The notes under the pieces: model-generated
Seen by the model: the letters and a program-made list of their open reading frames with translations, nothing else
Databases searched by the model: none
Told to the model about the DNA's origin: nothing
Source: Phycomyces nitens
Taxonomy: Eukaryota; Mucoromycota; Mucoromycetes; Mucorales; Phycomycetaceae
Direction: 5' to 3'
Length of the DNA: 64,000 bases
Assembly (NCBI GenBank): GCA_022702545.1
Contig: JAHRBC010000001.1
Span: 1,426,001 to 1,490,000 of the forward strand
Part shown: in pieces, positions 37,766 through 49,559 of the stretch
Numbering within the stretch: the first letter of the stretch is position 1
How the letters are laid out: the number at the start of each line of letters is the position of its first letter
Position numbers and translations under genes: made by a program

Positions 37766-38997
37766 ATGAACAACCGTATTCCTCCTCACCGTCAATCAAA
37801 CCCAAGATTGAATGCTGTTGCTCACAGTGCACTGAAAGGAACTGTAGGTGCTACTACTAGACTAGCTCCTGCTGTTCCGCTTGCACCCAATGCAACTGAT
37901 CCCATTCTTGCCTTGCTGGAAAAAGCCAACAATAGTATAAATGCGCTCACTGCTTTGGTCATCCTCATTTCTAAAGAAATGAAAAGGGTGGAGAATGATG
38001 TATGCAAATATAATGATGCAGACGCGTATCTCAAAAAGATTGTAGAGGATATTGTTGTCTTGCAGGTGGATATCAACAACGCTATTTCTGCTGGCAATCA
38101 AACTGCAATCACTAGTTCCATACCGGACTTCTCGTCATTGATGAATGATGACTTTTCTCCTGGAAAGAGATACCCAAAGATCTCGGTAAATAATTAATAA
38201 AGAGAACTTCCTGTTCATATATCTAACAACCACTTTAGAAATTGATCAAGGCCTATTTGGGGAAGACCAACTTCTTTAGTACTGATCGTTTAAAAGTCAG
38301 GGAGAATGATGAGAAGCCGGCATGGTCGCTCACTACCCCATTCAAGAGCGTTTACAACCAAGCCCTTGCAATGACTCTCATCACGTATCTAAGACACCAG
38401 GATGATTGTATTGGTGTTTCAATAAATGATCTTGGGAGGATAGTGAAAAACCATTATCGGAACCAGATCCGTGAGTTCAGAACCTCACCAGATAAAATTG
38501 CTGCCCGCCAAAAATCTGCCAGAAGACGTGGACGAAAGTTGATTGTGAGTTTATAAAATAATCGAATATTTACTTTTTATTTAATTTTCTAAAAATGAAT
38601 GCAGTTGTTGAAACGTCGTAAGTTGGCGTATGAGAAGTACAAAGATGAGGTGAACAGCATCATGGAGGGACTTGATTGCAGTAAAGTCCTCAACGAAGCA
38701 GTGATGTCTGATGATGAGACAGATACTGAGCACCAAGTGCGGGCTTATCGCCCTAGCTGGAGAAGTGATGAGGTATTGTTGTGTGATAATTAATATTATA
38801 GAATAATATAATTTATTTGTTTGATGTTATTTTTAAAATAGCTCCAGAAGTTCATTGATGTGGTGGATGACTTTGCTGTGAAGAAGTTGCAGAAAAGATC
38901 CAGCAGTTTGTTAAAGCGCGTTCGCTTCACAAAAAGCATGTGTGTTCCTGCTGATTTAGCAGTCTCAATGCCAGAATGGACTATAAAAAAAGAATAA
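37766..38997 (+). CDS. Intact four-exon gene of unknown function, transposon-associated
   Basis: Exons 37766..38185, 38239..38544, 38605..38772 and 38842..38997 join in phase 0 with GT-AG introns of 53-69 bp, giving 349 aa with no disruption. This is striking inside a decayed island. The N-terminal 45 residues are Pro/Ala-rich, followed by a helical region (EKANNSINALTALVILISKE) and a basic patch (ARQKSARRRGRKLI). Then come LLKRRKLAYEKYKDEV, an acidic MSDDETDTEH, the motif RAYRPSWRSDE, and a C-terminal KFIDVVDDFAVKKLQKRSSS. No catalytic motif was recognised. A tattttaatag|aaa just before the ATG could be a splice acceptor for a 5' UTR exon. It is convergent with, and 120 bp from, a Tnp2-type transposase relic, so an accessory transposon protein is a reasonable inference. 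Confidence 0.65.
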
Positions 38998-39117
38998 AAA
39001 TATTTCTTCAAAAATATGTGATACGTCAGTAAACTTATGATTTAAAGACATGTATGTATAGAATATGCTTAATAATATTTGATAGTACTTAATACCTAGT
39101 AGTTGGTGATTTTTATT

Positions 39118-41340
39118 TTATAAATATATTTTTCTGAGCAAGGGAACAGCACACACCATTACTTCGTTATCTTCACCAATATGCTCTCCAACAGCAACAG
39201 GCAAAAATATCCTGTGGACTGGCAGAGTATTCTGAAGATCACTGGGAGAAAACTCCGACTCATTCACCTCCACACCCTCATCACTTCTGGGCTGCAAATT
39301 GACCTCGTTATACCATCGTACATATGTAAATACGTGCTAGCCTGAATGACCAGCAAACAAGTCTACAGAAGTATTTACAAAGAGGTACTGGATTTTGCCA
39401 GTGTACACGTTGGTATACTGATCACCACTTGTCTTGAATAGTGCTTAGACATAAGAACTACACTTTGTTCATCTATTGCAGCCTTTGTAAACTTGGCCCC
39501 AAAAGATTGATTGATGCATACTTTCTGATTCGGCTGTTGACAATTTTTTGAGGTGGTCCAAGCTGACAGTAATTAAATAGCTTCGAATTTACATATGTCT
39601 CACAATAGTAATCCAGGAGACACTGGTACTCATCTTCGTGCATAGATATTTATTTTTACAATGCCAAAGGAAGTGAATATTATGGGAAATGCTCACTACC
39701 TTTTACAAAGTCAAAATCACTTTCGGCATATGGAATATATGCCTCAACATAAAAAGACAAGGCAGAGGATAGAGGAGAGACAAAGAGGTCAGCAAGGATA
39801 GCTGTATGGGTAGGTTGAACATTTGGCAAAATTTGTCGTACCAGATCACCTTTGTATGCATCTTTGAGATACTTACACATGTACGTGCTCTCGAAGCCAT
39901 CTTTTCTATTTCTTGAATAGTTTTTTTTGGACACCGTTGAACCTCTCAAAACTAAGCAGTCAATATGCATAGACTGACCAAAGTTTTGGAAGGTTTATTA
40001 GATGTGTATATGCAAGTGCATATTCAGTGAGATGCAGCTAGCATCGTACACGACTTCACATTTTGTGAAGAACGCTTCGAGAGAATGGTGAGCCTCTTCA
40101 AGCTCAAATGCAGAAATACTTGGCTTAAAAAATATTGACATGGATTTACGAATGAGATCCAGTTGCCAAGATGGACATCAGGAAAATGTCATTTCAGGAG
40201 AACAGGTGAGTATACAAGGCACCAGGACTTCCACTCATCGGTCTTCATGAAAGGGAGATCCCTGCCAATCTTCATTCTTAAAGGTGTGTAATACAATGGG
40301 AGAACTATTTTCTCGACATTTTTTTTTCGCATCGCTGACAGATGTACGTCTGTGATCAAGCCAGAAGGTCTCCACTTTTCTATCATTCTTTTCGTCGTGC
40401 CAAGGAAGAGATTGTGCATTGGGTCAATAATGGTACACTCGACCACATTGAGGTACCCCAGATTGTGGAATTTCGACTAGTAAACTTCATTCTCCTTTTT
40501 CATTCGTTTTCTCTCGGCTTCACTACGGGATTTCTTCCAAGCTACAGCATCTTGGCAATTTTCTTCATTACTGCGAGCTACCCACTGAAAACATAAAACC
40601 AAAATAATCCACAGCACTTCTGTCAGACAGATGAGTGAACTTTCTGTTGTATTTTTGGCATGCATTGGTTCTGGCATGCGAAGTAAACCCATGTGTCTTT
40701 CGTGCGGCAGAAATTTCACAAACATCAAGAAGAATGGCAGCACAAATAAAAGCACCAGAAGAACACTGGAGCGTGGGCATCCCCAAACCCACATATAAAG
40801 TTTTCATTTCCGCGACAAGGGGACGGGGTAATGATTTATTTCACTTGTCTTGGGCTTCTTTGGCCCTGGAATCAGGCTTACAAGAACAACATTCTCCTTC
40901 TTGTAAAAATCCTTACTCGGTAGGTTGTTAATGGAGAGGTAGTTTTTTCTGCAAGAGGACATTACTCCATCAAATGGTTGGAGCCAATCAATGTTCAAGG
41001 TGAGCATCAAATAGCACTCGTGTGCTGTAAAGGGTTCATTATTATTGTCTTTGAGCATGCTCCATTCTTGGCCATCGCAAATGTCAAATATCATGCCTGG
41101 ACCATATAGTCTATGTCTCCAGTGGTTTATGATTGTCTCAAATACAGGGCTGCGAAAAAGAATGGAGGAGGCATTGATGATGGAGCTGTACATATGCACT
41201 TTCTTTAAGAGAGAGATATGTCTTTGTGATTTCAAGAAAGGTGGGATTCTGCACATACTGCCAGAGAGATTCTTGAATTCAAAACACTGTGGAACACCTT
41301 CAGACTCAAAATGCATTTGGTGACAATGGTCACATACCTC
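39118..41340 (-). pseudogene. Tnp2/Plavaka-like DNA transposase relic
   Basis: Minus-strand frames in order show the features of fungal Tnp2-type transposases. CDHCHQ and RIPPFLKSQRHISLL are at 41,200-41,335. FDICDGQEWSMLK, LMLTLNIDWLQPFDG, and KENVVLVSLIPGPKKPKT with SEINHY lie at 40,804-41,100. CEISAARKTHGFTSHAR is at about 40,700. ECTIIDPMHNLFLGTTKRMI, with a conserved DPMHN-LFLG, is at 40,380-40,446. LPVHRIFLPV and LLRKIYL finish the chain at a stop codon 39,118-39,120. Several frameshifts (for example near 40,805 and 40,450) and stops break it, so it is not functional as it stands. Confidence 0.7.
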
Positions 41341-41820
41341 TACAGTATCTGAATAATAGCTTCTTTAGTTAAATAAATTTTTTTAATTTATCAATGACTA
41401 GTAATAATAATAATAATAAAATTTCAATATATACTATACAACACAATTCATATTCAAAGTTTTTATAATCGCAATAAACTAATACAAGTACGGATTGGAT
41501 GGATCCAAGTCTGGATCGTTTTCAATTTCTTCCAGCCGAAAACAATTCCGTATATTAACTGTAATTATTTGGTTATATACAAATCGGTCCTTGTAATCAA
41601 TATACAACCAATATTAGTCTGTATTACACTGCTTACCATAGAATCCATTACCAAGCTTGTATCTGCTTTCTGTTGATTTGACCACAATTCACATAATTTA
41701 GTAATATCAAAAAATAAGAATAATATAGTCTCTCAGTCCCCTTGACACATTCGATCAATTTAACCAGCTAAAAAAGCTTCACTGCGAAAAATTCCACCCA
41801 AAATTCCACCCAAAATCCCG
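41341..41820. other. Upstream flank of the Tnp2 relic
   Basis: Contains an (AAT)n run at 41,403-41,419. On the minus strand there is a possible exon at about 41,485-41,555, reading EEIENDPDLDPSNPYLY to a stop. Its link to the transposase is unclear. Confidence 0.35.
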
Positions 41821-42480
41821 ATCCATCATATCCATCTTTAAACCTTTTTATTAGTCTTTCAACCCTTTTTCTACTAATCGATCATCTATTAAATCATTTA
41901 TTCAATACACTCAATACTAACCCAATCAAATCTAAACACTTGTTCGCTCAATAATCCCATATTTCAAAAAAAAAACTCCATAAATCCATCCCATATTATC
42001 CATACTGGATCATTACATCCACAATCTCTTTCAATTCAATCAATTCAATCAATTCAATCAATTCTTCCCTCTCAACCCCTCTCAACCACAAACCCACATA
42101 TAATAATAATTTAAAATCCACATATCCCACTTCAACAACTCTTTTTCACTTTATACAAACTATACTTTCTCCACAGATCCTTAAATCCCGCCATTCTTAT
42201 CATACCCCCCTATCTAACCTCAATTTTTCAATCCTTACTCACAAAATACAATCATACAATATATCATACAATATATCACATACTTATCTCAACAACAGCA
42301 AACTAATCAACTCAAATTCGATAAAACTCACTCTCATCCTTCTACCCCTTCTCTTCAATCATTCATTCATTCATTCATTCAACAAAATCTTTTTACTCAA
42401 CGTCACACCCAAACCCTTATCTTCTCAATCCATATAAATAAAATATCTCATATTCCTCACCTCTTAACTTCTTTCCCCAC
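41821..42480. other. Strongly G-depleted tract
   Basis: By hand count this stretch of about 660 bases has only about a dozen G on the plus strand, with abundant C, A and T. It includes short simple repeats (TTCAATCAA near 42,030-42,060, ATTC near 42,356-42,380, ATACAATATATC near 42,255-42,280). It ends just before the plus-strand Tc1 derivative at 42.53 kb. No ATG-initiated long frame is present. Confidence 0.8.
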
Positions 42481-42525
42481 CTTTACAATTTTCTTTCTTA
42501 ATCTCTTGAATTGGGTTGACATATT

Positions 42526-43490
42526 TTGCAACATGCTGAAAGTACAAAACACTCGGCCCCCATAATACTCTGTATACACTTTGATTTAAGAAAAGGAATC
42601 GTAATTGGGGTTAAAATTGGCCGAATGAAAGTTGCAGACATTCCCAGATACAAAATATACCACCTACCACAATCCGTAGATTGGTTTTATGAAGCTTCTT
42701 TACAAGGAAGACAAGGGAATAATACTGTTAGCCTAGACGTGCATAAAGGTGCATAAAGGTGCATTGAATGTAACCAATAGGATGTTCTCTATATTTGTCT
42801 GTATATGTCTGTATTTTCAGTCTCAATGTTTATGTTTGTTCGCTACAGTGTAGATTACGTTGATTTATATCCTATTCACCCCTTAACACCAAGGACATCA
42901 ATTAAATCATCGTAATTTTTTTTCCTATTTTTTTTAAAAAATAAGATTTTTGTCCCCCGTATTCGCAAAATCATATGTATTTTCAGTCTCAATGTTTATG
43001 TTTGTTCGCTACAGTGTAGATTACGTTGATTTATATCCTATTCACCCCTTAATACCAAGGACATCAATTAAATCATCGTAATTTTTTTCCTCCATTTTTT
43101 ATAAAATAAGATTTTTGTCCCCCGTATTCGCAAATCGATGGTGCAAATAGATATGACACATATAGGCGGATAACTAATTTATAAATATCTGACACACTAA
43201 CACACAATATATCTTGTATCTGTCCAAATATTTAATAAATGGCTGGACATCTTTATATAATCGAAATACAACAATATACATTCCAAGGCCTGCTTCATTC
43301 CAGATGTCTTGTATTGCTTTGGTTCCCAAATAAACTTATTCTCATGTATAGACCAACTATGACATTATTAGTAAATAGACGCCATGTATTTTTGCCTGTA
43401 GAAACCTATAAATACTATAAATAATTATTTGTATCTCCAACTAAGAAACCTTAACTACTGACTCTCTCACTCTCTCACTCTCTCTAACTA
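42526..43490 (+). mobile_element. Tc1-like deletion derivative, copy 2
   Basis: Inverted relative to copy 1 at 24.54-25.51 kb. The start (42,526-42,720) corresponds to the transposase N-terminus. It is further shortened and then passes into the same noncoding tail, including sequence matching 24,600-24,900. Several in-frame stops occur. Confidence 0.7.
42811..43140. repeat. Tandem duplication inside copy 2 (unit about 166 bp)
   Basis: GTATTTTCAGTCTCAATG starts at 42,811 and again at 42,977. The two units differ by only a few bases and poly-T length. Copy 1 at 24.9-25.05 kb carries the unit once. Confidence 0.85.
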
Positions 43491-43584
43491 TTTGTGCTGG
43501 GTACCTATTCAAAGCTTTCAACGTATTATTCGCGACTATTACTATTACTCATTCTAACATTTAAACTTTGCTTTTCTCAATCTC

Positions 43585-43960
43585 TTGAATTCAATCGGCA
43601 TCGTTAACAGCATGTCCAAAGTACAAGATGCTCATCCCACAGACTTTTTTTCTTTTTTCTTTTTTTCAAACCCTTTGATATTTAAGAAAGGAATCATAAT
43701 GAGGCTTAAAATAGACGGAATGAATATTGCATGTATCTCCAGACACGGAAACATACTGCCTGCAACAACCTCTTGTACTATTAAACAATACAAGAAGATT
43801 GAGGCTCTATTATGGTCTTGGGGTGTATTTTTTAGGAGGGGTTGGACCATTTGTTATAGTGAATCGCAACCTGGATACCATTTTTTTGGGTATTTTTTAA
43901 AACATTATATTCTGTTATTATACAAGAATGTTTCTAATTATGAGGATGGTGGATGAGAGT
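43585..43960 (+). pseudogene. N-terminal Tc1-like transposase fragment
   Basis: The frame contains KKGIIMRLKIDGMNIACISR followed by LPATTSCTIKQYKKIEALLW. It resembles the helix-turn-helix start of the relics at 24.2-25.5 and 42.5 kb. A poly-T run separates it from the start codon, and the catalytic domain is absent. Confidence 0.5.
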
Positions 43961-45597
43961 AGTGAGAGCGTCTAGTATGGTCATACCGACTGCTATTTAA
44001 TGTCAAGCGTATATATATATATTAGGTTTATCACTGGGGTGTTTGAAAATTTATTTTTCAAGCATGTGTATCTACAGGCACCCAGGATATGCGCTCTGCC
44101 ATTCTAGTATATAATAGCACAAAGTAAACCGCACTTTTCCTAAAGATATTCACTCTGCTGTATATGTATTATTGTCTTTTGAGAAAAGCCGAATGCTCAG
44201 TCCTTTACAAGCGCACTTTAAGTTGATTGATGGTACACTCAAAAATAACCGAAAATTCATTATGTTTCAAGCGGTATACCATTTCTTGTCCTTGTATGTT
44301 TAAACTGGATATATTTAAGGGTTAAAACTCTGGTATAACCCCATCCTTCTGGCTCTATTATGTTGGATGTTAATCTGGGATTGGGATTATAGTTTCAAGA
44401 TTAAATAGTGAATAAAATAGCTTTCTAGTTGGCCATTATAAAATCATGAAAAGACTCAAATATTTTCAAACGTCTAAGAAATCCATTTCAGCAATAAAAT
44501 CATAGCGTTAGCCTGCTAGTTAGGGAGATAAAAGCATCTTTAAAAAATGGAGTTTGGCTGGAGGGCTCATTTGCAGAATCGGCTGCTTTGTTTACACTTT
44601 ATACCCCCTTGGCCATTTTGTGGGCATGTTTTCAATTGGCTAGTAACACTGTTTCAACCTAGTGTCAATCTTTGATGAGGGTCATTCAAGAAAGGATCCA
44701 AGAAGTATAAAAAAATGTCCGGAAAAGAATAAGTGCGCTCTGTACACTGTGTTTTTGACAGAGGCAACTTTGTGTCCACTCTCTAAAAGTTAAAGTAACG
44801 CTCACCGTTTTTTAAAAGATGAGCCCAGGCATAAAAACGTGTGTGCGCGAAAACGTAGAGATTGGATGGTGACACAAAGTCAGATAGGCCTGAACTGTTG
44901 GTGGTATGTATTGTGCACCATCTGCCGCCGTTCCTGGCCGTTTGTAATGTAAAAGAGTTCTCCAGAACGCTGGAGCTTGCCTATTCTTCTTTATTCATGT
45001 TGTCCCTGTACATTTCGATTATGTGCGGCAACGAAAGGAATTGTGAATTTTTAAAATACTCCAAAATACTGATAATATACCTTGGTAGTGTCAAAAACAA
45101 CATTTTTCTATATAATTCTCTTTTGACACACTCACCAAATATTAACAGATTTATCGTATTTATCCAATTTATCTAATATTAACTATCCAGAGATAATCCC
45201 ACTCCAACCTGCCCTTCTACTTACAATCATACCGAGTCACAGCGTTTTCTTGTATTCTATTCCTTCCTAATCTATAATATGCGTTCCCCTAAATTTAGGA
45301 AGCCTTTGACAGAACAATGGTACCACAACGGCTGTACGCATTATCTGCCGAAAAGAAAAAAAGTAAATCATATAAAAATGTCTACAAACTATTAGCAATT
45401 ACAGCTATTATATTGAATCGATTATATTAGCCTACACTATATTAAACTCTAATAAACTATATAGCTACGGCATTTTCGCTGTTTAATATCGCCTAGATAT
45501 TCAAATTCAATAAATAATAGAAAAGTTACAGTCATTTCAGAAAGTAAAGTCGCTGATTTTATGTTTGAAGTCGTGCAAAAAAATTGTGCATTGAACA
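43961..45597. other. AT-rich stretch, no gene supported
   Basis: A 104-codon plus frame at 44,862-45,176 is hydrophobic but unrecognised. AGTAAACCGCACTTTT at about 44,122 resembles part of the palindrome at 51.72 kb. Confidence 0.45.
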
Positions 45598-46059
45598 ATG
45601 ACGTCGACTGATCCAAAAATAAAGTTATCCTCACCTGTCACGAACGTAGAAGATTTGAAACAAAATTTTGTAGATCTAAATGTTTCTCGTAGTACAGTTT
45701 ATAATTTTATGACAACTCAGTGTAATCTTTCCATTAAGCAGGCGCAATTCCAACCAGTGGAAAGGAATAGCGAGGAAAAGATTCAACAACGCTACAACTG
45801 GGTCCAAAAGTGGCATCAAACCAACCTGGATTTCACAACAAATTGTGTCTTTCTTGATGAATCAGCCTTTCATATAAATCTAAAACGAGGTATGGCTTGG
45901 TCAAAGAAAGGAACGCCTGCAATAGTTATAGTTCCCATAACCAAGGCGAACACAACATCGATTTTAGGTGCCATATCCGCCACTGGTCTGATTAATGTTA
46001 GTTTGAGAGTTCCAAAACGTATTAAAAAGAGAAAGCTTGGGAGTGAGACGGATGCTTGA
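45598..46059 (+). pseudogene. Truncated Tc1/IS630-mariner transposase
   Basis: A 153-codon open frame encodes a helix-turn-helix segment (LNVSRSTVYNFMTTQCNLS), WVQKWHQTNLDF and the start of the DDE domain. NCVFLDESAFHINLKRGMAW holds the first catalytic Asp, followed by KKGTPAIVIVPITKANTTSI and LGAISATGLINVSLRVPK. The second Asp and the Glu are missing. Homology ends near 46,040, exactly where an unrelated minus-strand gene begins to be recognisable. The element was truncated by, or inserted into, that gene. Confidence 0.72.
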
Positions 46060-47131
46060 TGTGACCAAAGCATTTGAGACTTCCGTACCAATGACCAGCT
46101 TATGACCTTCACGTCCTTTCAATAATACTGGCCAGACACCATGATGGATGGTTTGAATTGGGGGAGGATGTGACTTGGCAACGACGCCATCTTTTATTTT
46201 GCCAAAAGTTTCTCGATGCTGATTGATGTATCTTGTTCTCCCATACATTTCAATGGTGTTTATCATCAGAGCTTGATTATTACGCGAATTAACAAGGATC
46301 GAACCGGCCAATACTACTGCTGAAAAATATTTCACTTGCGGGTAAAACTCCCAATCTTTGTTCATTATTGAGCAAACTTCATCGGTCAAAGGCTCATACT
46401 TTCGTTGACGTAGCAGATTGGCATACGGAGACTGCGCGATAATTGTCATTAAATCTGTACCAATCGGAGGGGTACATTTGACACACAAATTGATACTACT
46501 TTCAACATCTTCAAAAGGTCGTTTTAATGGAAGAATCAGGTGAATAGTGTCGTGCTTCGACACAAGGTGACAAATAACAGTTTCATGAGCGAGTGCATTG
46601 TCTTCCACGCCTTCAGTATCAATGACCGCAAATGGGCGTAGATGCATATTATCAAGAATATGAAGCGATTTGACCTTGTCTTTCTTGTCGCTGTCTTGAT
46701 CTTGGCATGCATAAATGATCGCGTCATCGAATGTTCGGCGCATGCTGGATGAAATATTTGAAGTTGTCATGGGCGAAACTTGCAAATCCAACGATGGTTC
46801 GATGATGGGTAATTCAGCGACTTTTACGTTGTATCCTTCTTGATGTAAATCGTCACTATCGTCATTACACTACGGTGAGAGGAGTAGTAACAGTTACTGA
46901 AACGGTAACATAACTGTCGTTTTTTTCTGATTTTAGACTGCTTTTTCTCTGCAGATTGTGGTTGAAAGGTAATGTCATCGATGCCGATTCATAAACGTCG
47001 CATGGAATCTCTTTTCCTCTGGCAATGAGGTAGTTGTAGTACCATAGAAAGGGCGCGTAAATTTTTAGGCAACCTTGTGTGATAAGGATGTGATGCGAAT
47101 CACGGGATGTTGAAATGGGTGCCCAGACCAC
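45964..47131 (-). pseudogene. Unknown spliced gene, truncated at 3' end by Tc1 sequence
   Basis: Exons 47131..46910 and 46869..45964 are joined in phase by a 40-bp intron (GTTACC..GTAG). The protein contains WAPISTSRDSHHILITQG, DNMHLRPFAVIDTEGVEDNA, HLVSKHDTIHLILPLKRPFE, CVKCTPPIGTDLMTIIAQSP and IQTIHHGVWPVLLKGREGH. After about 46,045 the frame continues only as antisense of the Tc1 fragment, so the true C-terminus is lost. The 5' end opens behind TGTAG, which looks like an acceptor, so upstream exons may be missing. A MITE lies 180 bp upstream. I do not recognise the family. Confidence 0.5.
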
Positions 47132-47308
47132 TACATGCCCCCACCTAATAATTCATTTCTAAAAGTCAAGCAATAAACCACAGTCTTCTTTCCATTATAA
47201 TATCGTGTAGCAACCATACAACGTATTCATAAGAATTCTCAACCCCTATCATAATCAAACTCAATAACTATCCGTTCTTAACGGTTCCTAAAAAGCTTAT
47301 CGACAGCA

Positions 47309-47730
47309 TACAGTAGCTCCGGTACCAATTTGCGCTAATTAAAATTGTATTTCGCTTTTTTATTGGTCCAATTTTCGTTTTTGTTCAATTCAATTGTCGT
47401 TTTGTACCAAACTCAAATTACACATTTGTTTTAAAAACATGCATTTTGTATATGTAGAGGTTTATTAAATAGTCTTTCTATCAAGCTACTGCATAAGCTC
47501 ACTCATAATTTCATAAAAACTTCCACAAATAGCTTCCGTATATACAACAAATACATTATTTAAAACAAATGTGTAATTTGAGTTTTGTACAAAACGAAAA
47601 TTGGGCCAATAAAAAGCGAAAATTGAATTGAACAAAAACGAAAATTGGACCAATAAAAAGGTGAGAATTGGAATTTTATAAAAGCGAAATCCAATTTTAA
47701 TTAGCGCAAATTGGTACCGGAGCTACTGTA
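47309..47730. mobile_element. Complete MITE with long terminal inverted repeats and TA duplication
   Basis: The element spans 47,311-47,728. It begins CAGTAGCTCCGGTACCAATT and ends with its reverse complement, and it is flanked by TA at 47,309-47,310 and 47,729-47,730. The inverted match continues through TGCGCTAATTAAAATTG and ATTTCGCTTTT. With internal gaps it extends to CAAATTACACATTTGTTTTA, so each arm is about 130-180 bp. There is no coding capacity. The TA target duplication points to mobilisation by a Tc1/mariner-type transposase. Confidence 0.93.
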
Positions 47731-47742
47731 ATCGATACACTG

Positions 47743-49410
47743 TCATTTTATAGATGAATAAAAAAAGGGGGGGCTATTGTTCTTTAACCTTTTGCTTGAA
47801 CCAATAGGATGCATTAAAATTATACTTTTTATTTGAAGAAAAAATAATGTCTGGGATGGAAAAAAGCTCCATGTTTCTAGTACCCATCTGCACCATTTAT
47901 CAGTGTCAGGGGGGAAGAAGGTACCTCGGAGCCAATCCTTGTAGTCAATCGCCTTGCTCTTTCCCTTGCGATTAAAGTGCGAGTCGTAGGATCTGTCGTC
48001 AGTCCGATTCAATTGTTGGGAAAGCTTGATTGTAGATGTGCGGATCAGCTCCAGAGTTGCAAACCATGAATCAGCGTCTTTGGCGAAAAGCTTGGGGCTG
48101 GAAGGCAATGAGAGGCTAGTTTCCTTCCAGAGACAGTATAGACCACGATCGCATAAGGAGAGGACTTTGACATCGCATTGGTTCTGACAGACTTGGAGCA
48201 TGAGGACCATATCTGTTTTTGGATCGAAGCTAGCAGCATGTCGCACAATATGATCAAGGATGCCTTTGCTTTCGATAGCCAGTTTCAGATGATCATTGTT
48301 GGTCTTCTGGTTTTGTAGATATCGGGCTGCCTCTACGTCCATAACATCAACCTTCTGTGTATTTATTATAGCAATGACTCGACAATAGATCTTGTAATCT
48401 TTGTGGTGTGCCTTGGACTCTCCCCATCTGCACTTGACGTTATCCTGGCTGTCAGGAAAGAGAGCCTCAAAGACCTCCGTCCAGAGCTTGACCAGACCGT
48501 CCAGCTCAGTGTTATTCTTTATGTTGTTATTCAGAGAGCTGCGCCGATGACGATAAATGTTTATGATGTGAGCGTAGATGTTGAAGATGTGTTCCTTGTC
48601 ACTGTTCAAAGCAGCAGATTCAGAGTTTCTTGCGCTTTGGTAGGCTTTGTCAAGGTCTGCGTTCTTCATTGCTTTGTTGATATTTTAAAAAAGTGGCTTG
48701 AACACTTGCTTGTTGCACTTGATGCTGAACTGGTACTTGTTTTTCATCATGGCCCATTCTTCGTCACTGAAAAACCTGCGCTGTGAATCTGCGGATTCAT
48801 CTGATAAATCTATGATACTGTTGAGACAAAGACCTGCAACGTGTTTTTGCTTGTTGTTGAGTTCTTTGTATCGTCCTACTAAAGCTTCGCCATGTCGTTT
48901 GATCGTTGTGCCCACCGAAACACCATCGAACAAAAGACTATCAGCTTCTATCTAGTTTTGAATGTTAGAGTATATGAAGCGACATAATGTTATTTTATCA
49001 CCCTTACCTTGGGAGTCTCTGCTTTGTGTTTCATGCGCGTTTCATGCATGTTTCATGCGCGTGATATTCGATACTTTTCTTTGCATTGGCGATGAGACGG
49101 CCAAAAGACGACTTGATGCAGCAGCGTCCAATTCAGCATGGAAGAGGTTTGTATTCAGTTGGTTTCTGACTTTGTTGCGCATTTCCCAATAGGCCAAAGC
49201 CTCATCAGTGTTGAGTACCTCGTAGTTATACTGCTTCACATTTTTGCACCATTTCTTGACAGCCTCAGGGCACGGTTCCTTGGTGGGGAGCGAATCAATG
49301 GTTGTTTCAAATTGGTAGGTTGCAAGATCTCTGCTTAGATCTAAACACGTAGACTCCAGAAACCTTACTCCATCAAAGCTTTGATAATGAGATAATATAT
49401 ACGACTCCAT
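47743..49410 (-). pseudogene. Unknown two-exon gene with one in-frame stop
   Basis: Exon 49410..49075 (MESYILSHYQSFDGVRFLES) is spliced in phase 0 to 48951..47743 (IEADSLLFDGVSVGTT). The frame is open except for TAA at 48,685-48,687, after which the same frame continues with NINKAMKNADLDKAYQ. Conserved-looking segments are LVKLWTEVFEALFP, VKCRWGESKAHHKDYKIYCR, KVDVMDVEAARYLQ, NDHLKLAIESKGILDHIVRH and LMLQVCQNQCDVKVLSLCDR. My impression is that similar proteins form a multicopy family in Mucoromycota genomes, but I cannot confirm this here. The stop may be a nonsense mutation, an assembly error or a missed intron. Confidence 0.5.
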
Positions 49411-49559
49411 AGTATGATACTAAAGAGTATCTTAATATATATAAAATCCTTCAAAGATACGAATTAAAAATCAACCTAAGTTATGTGATTTAGGTCTTAT
49501 GCGACTGAGCCAAACCTTTAGAGAAGTATAAGTTGCAAAATCTACGACTGAGCTAATCA

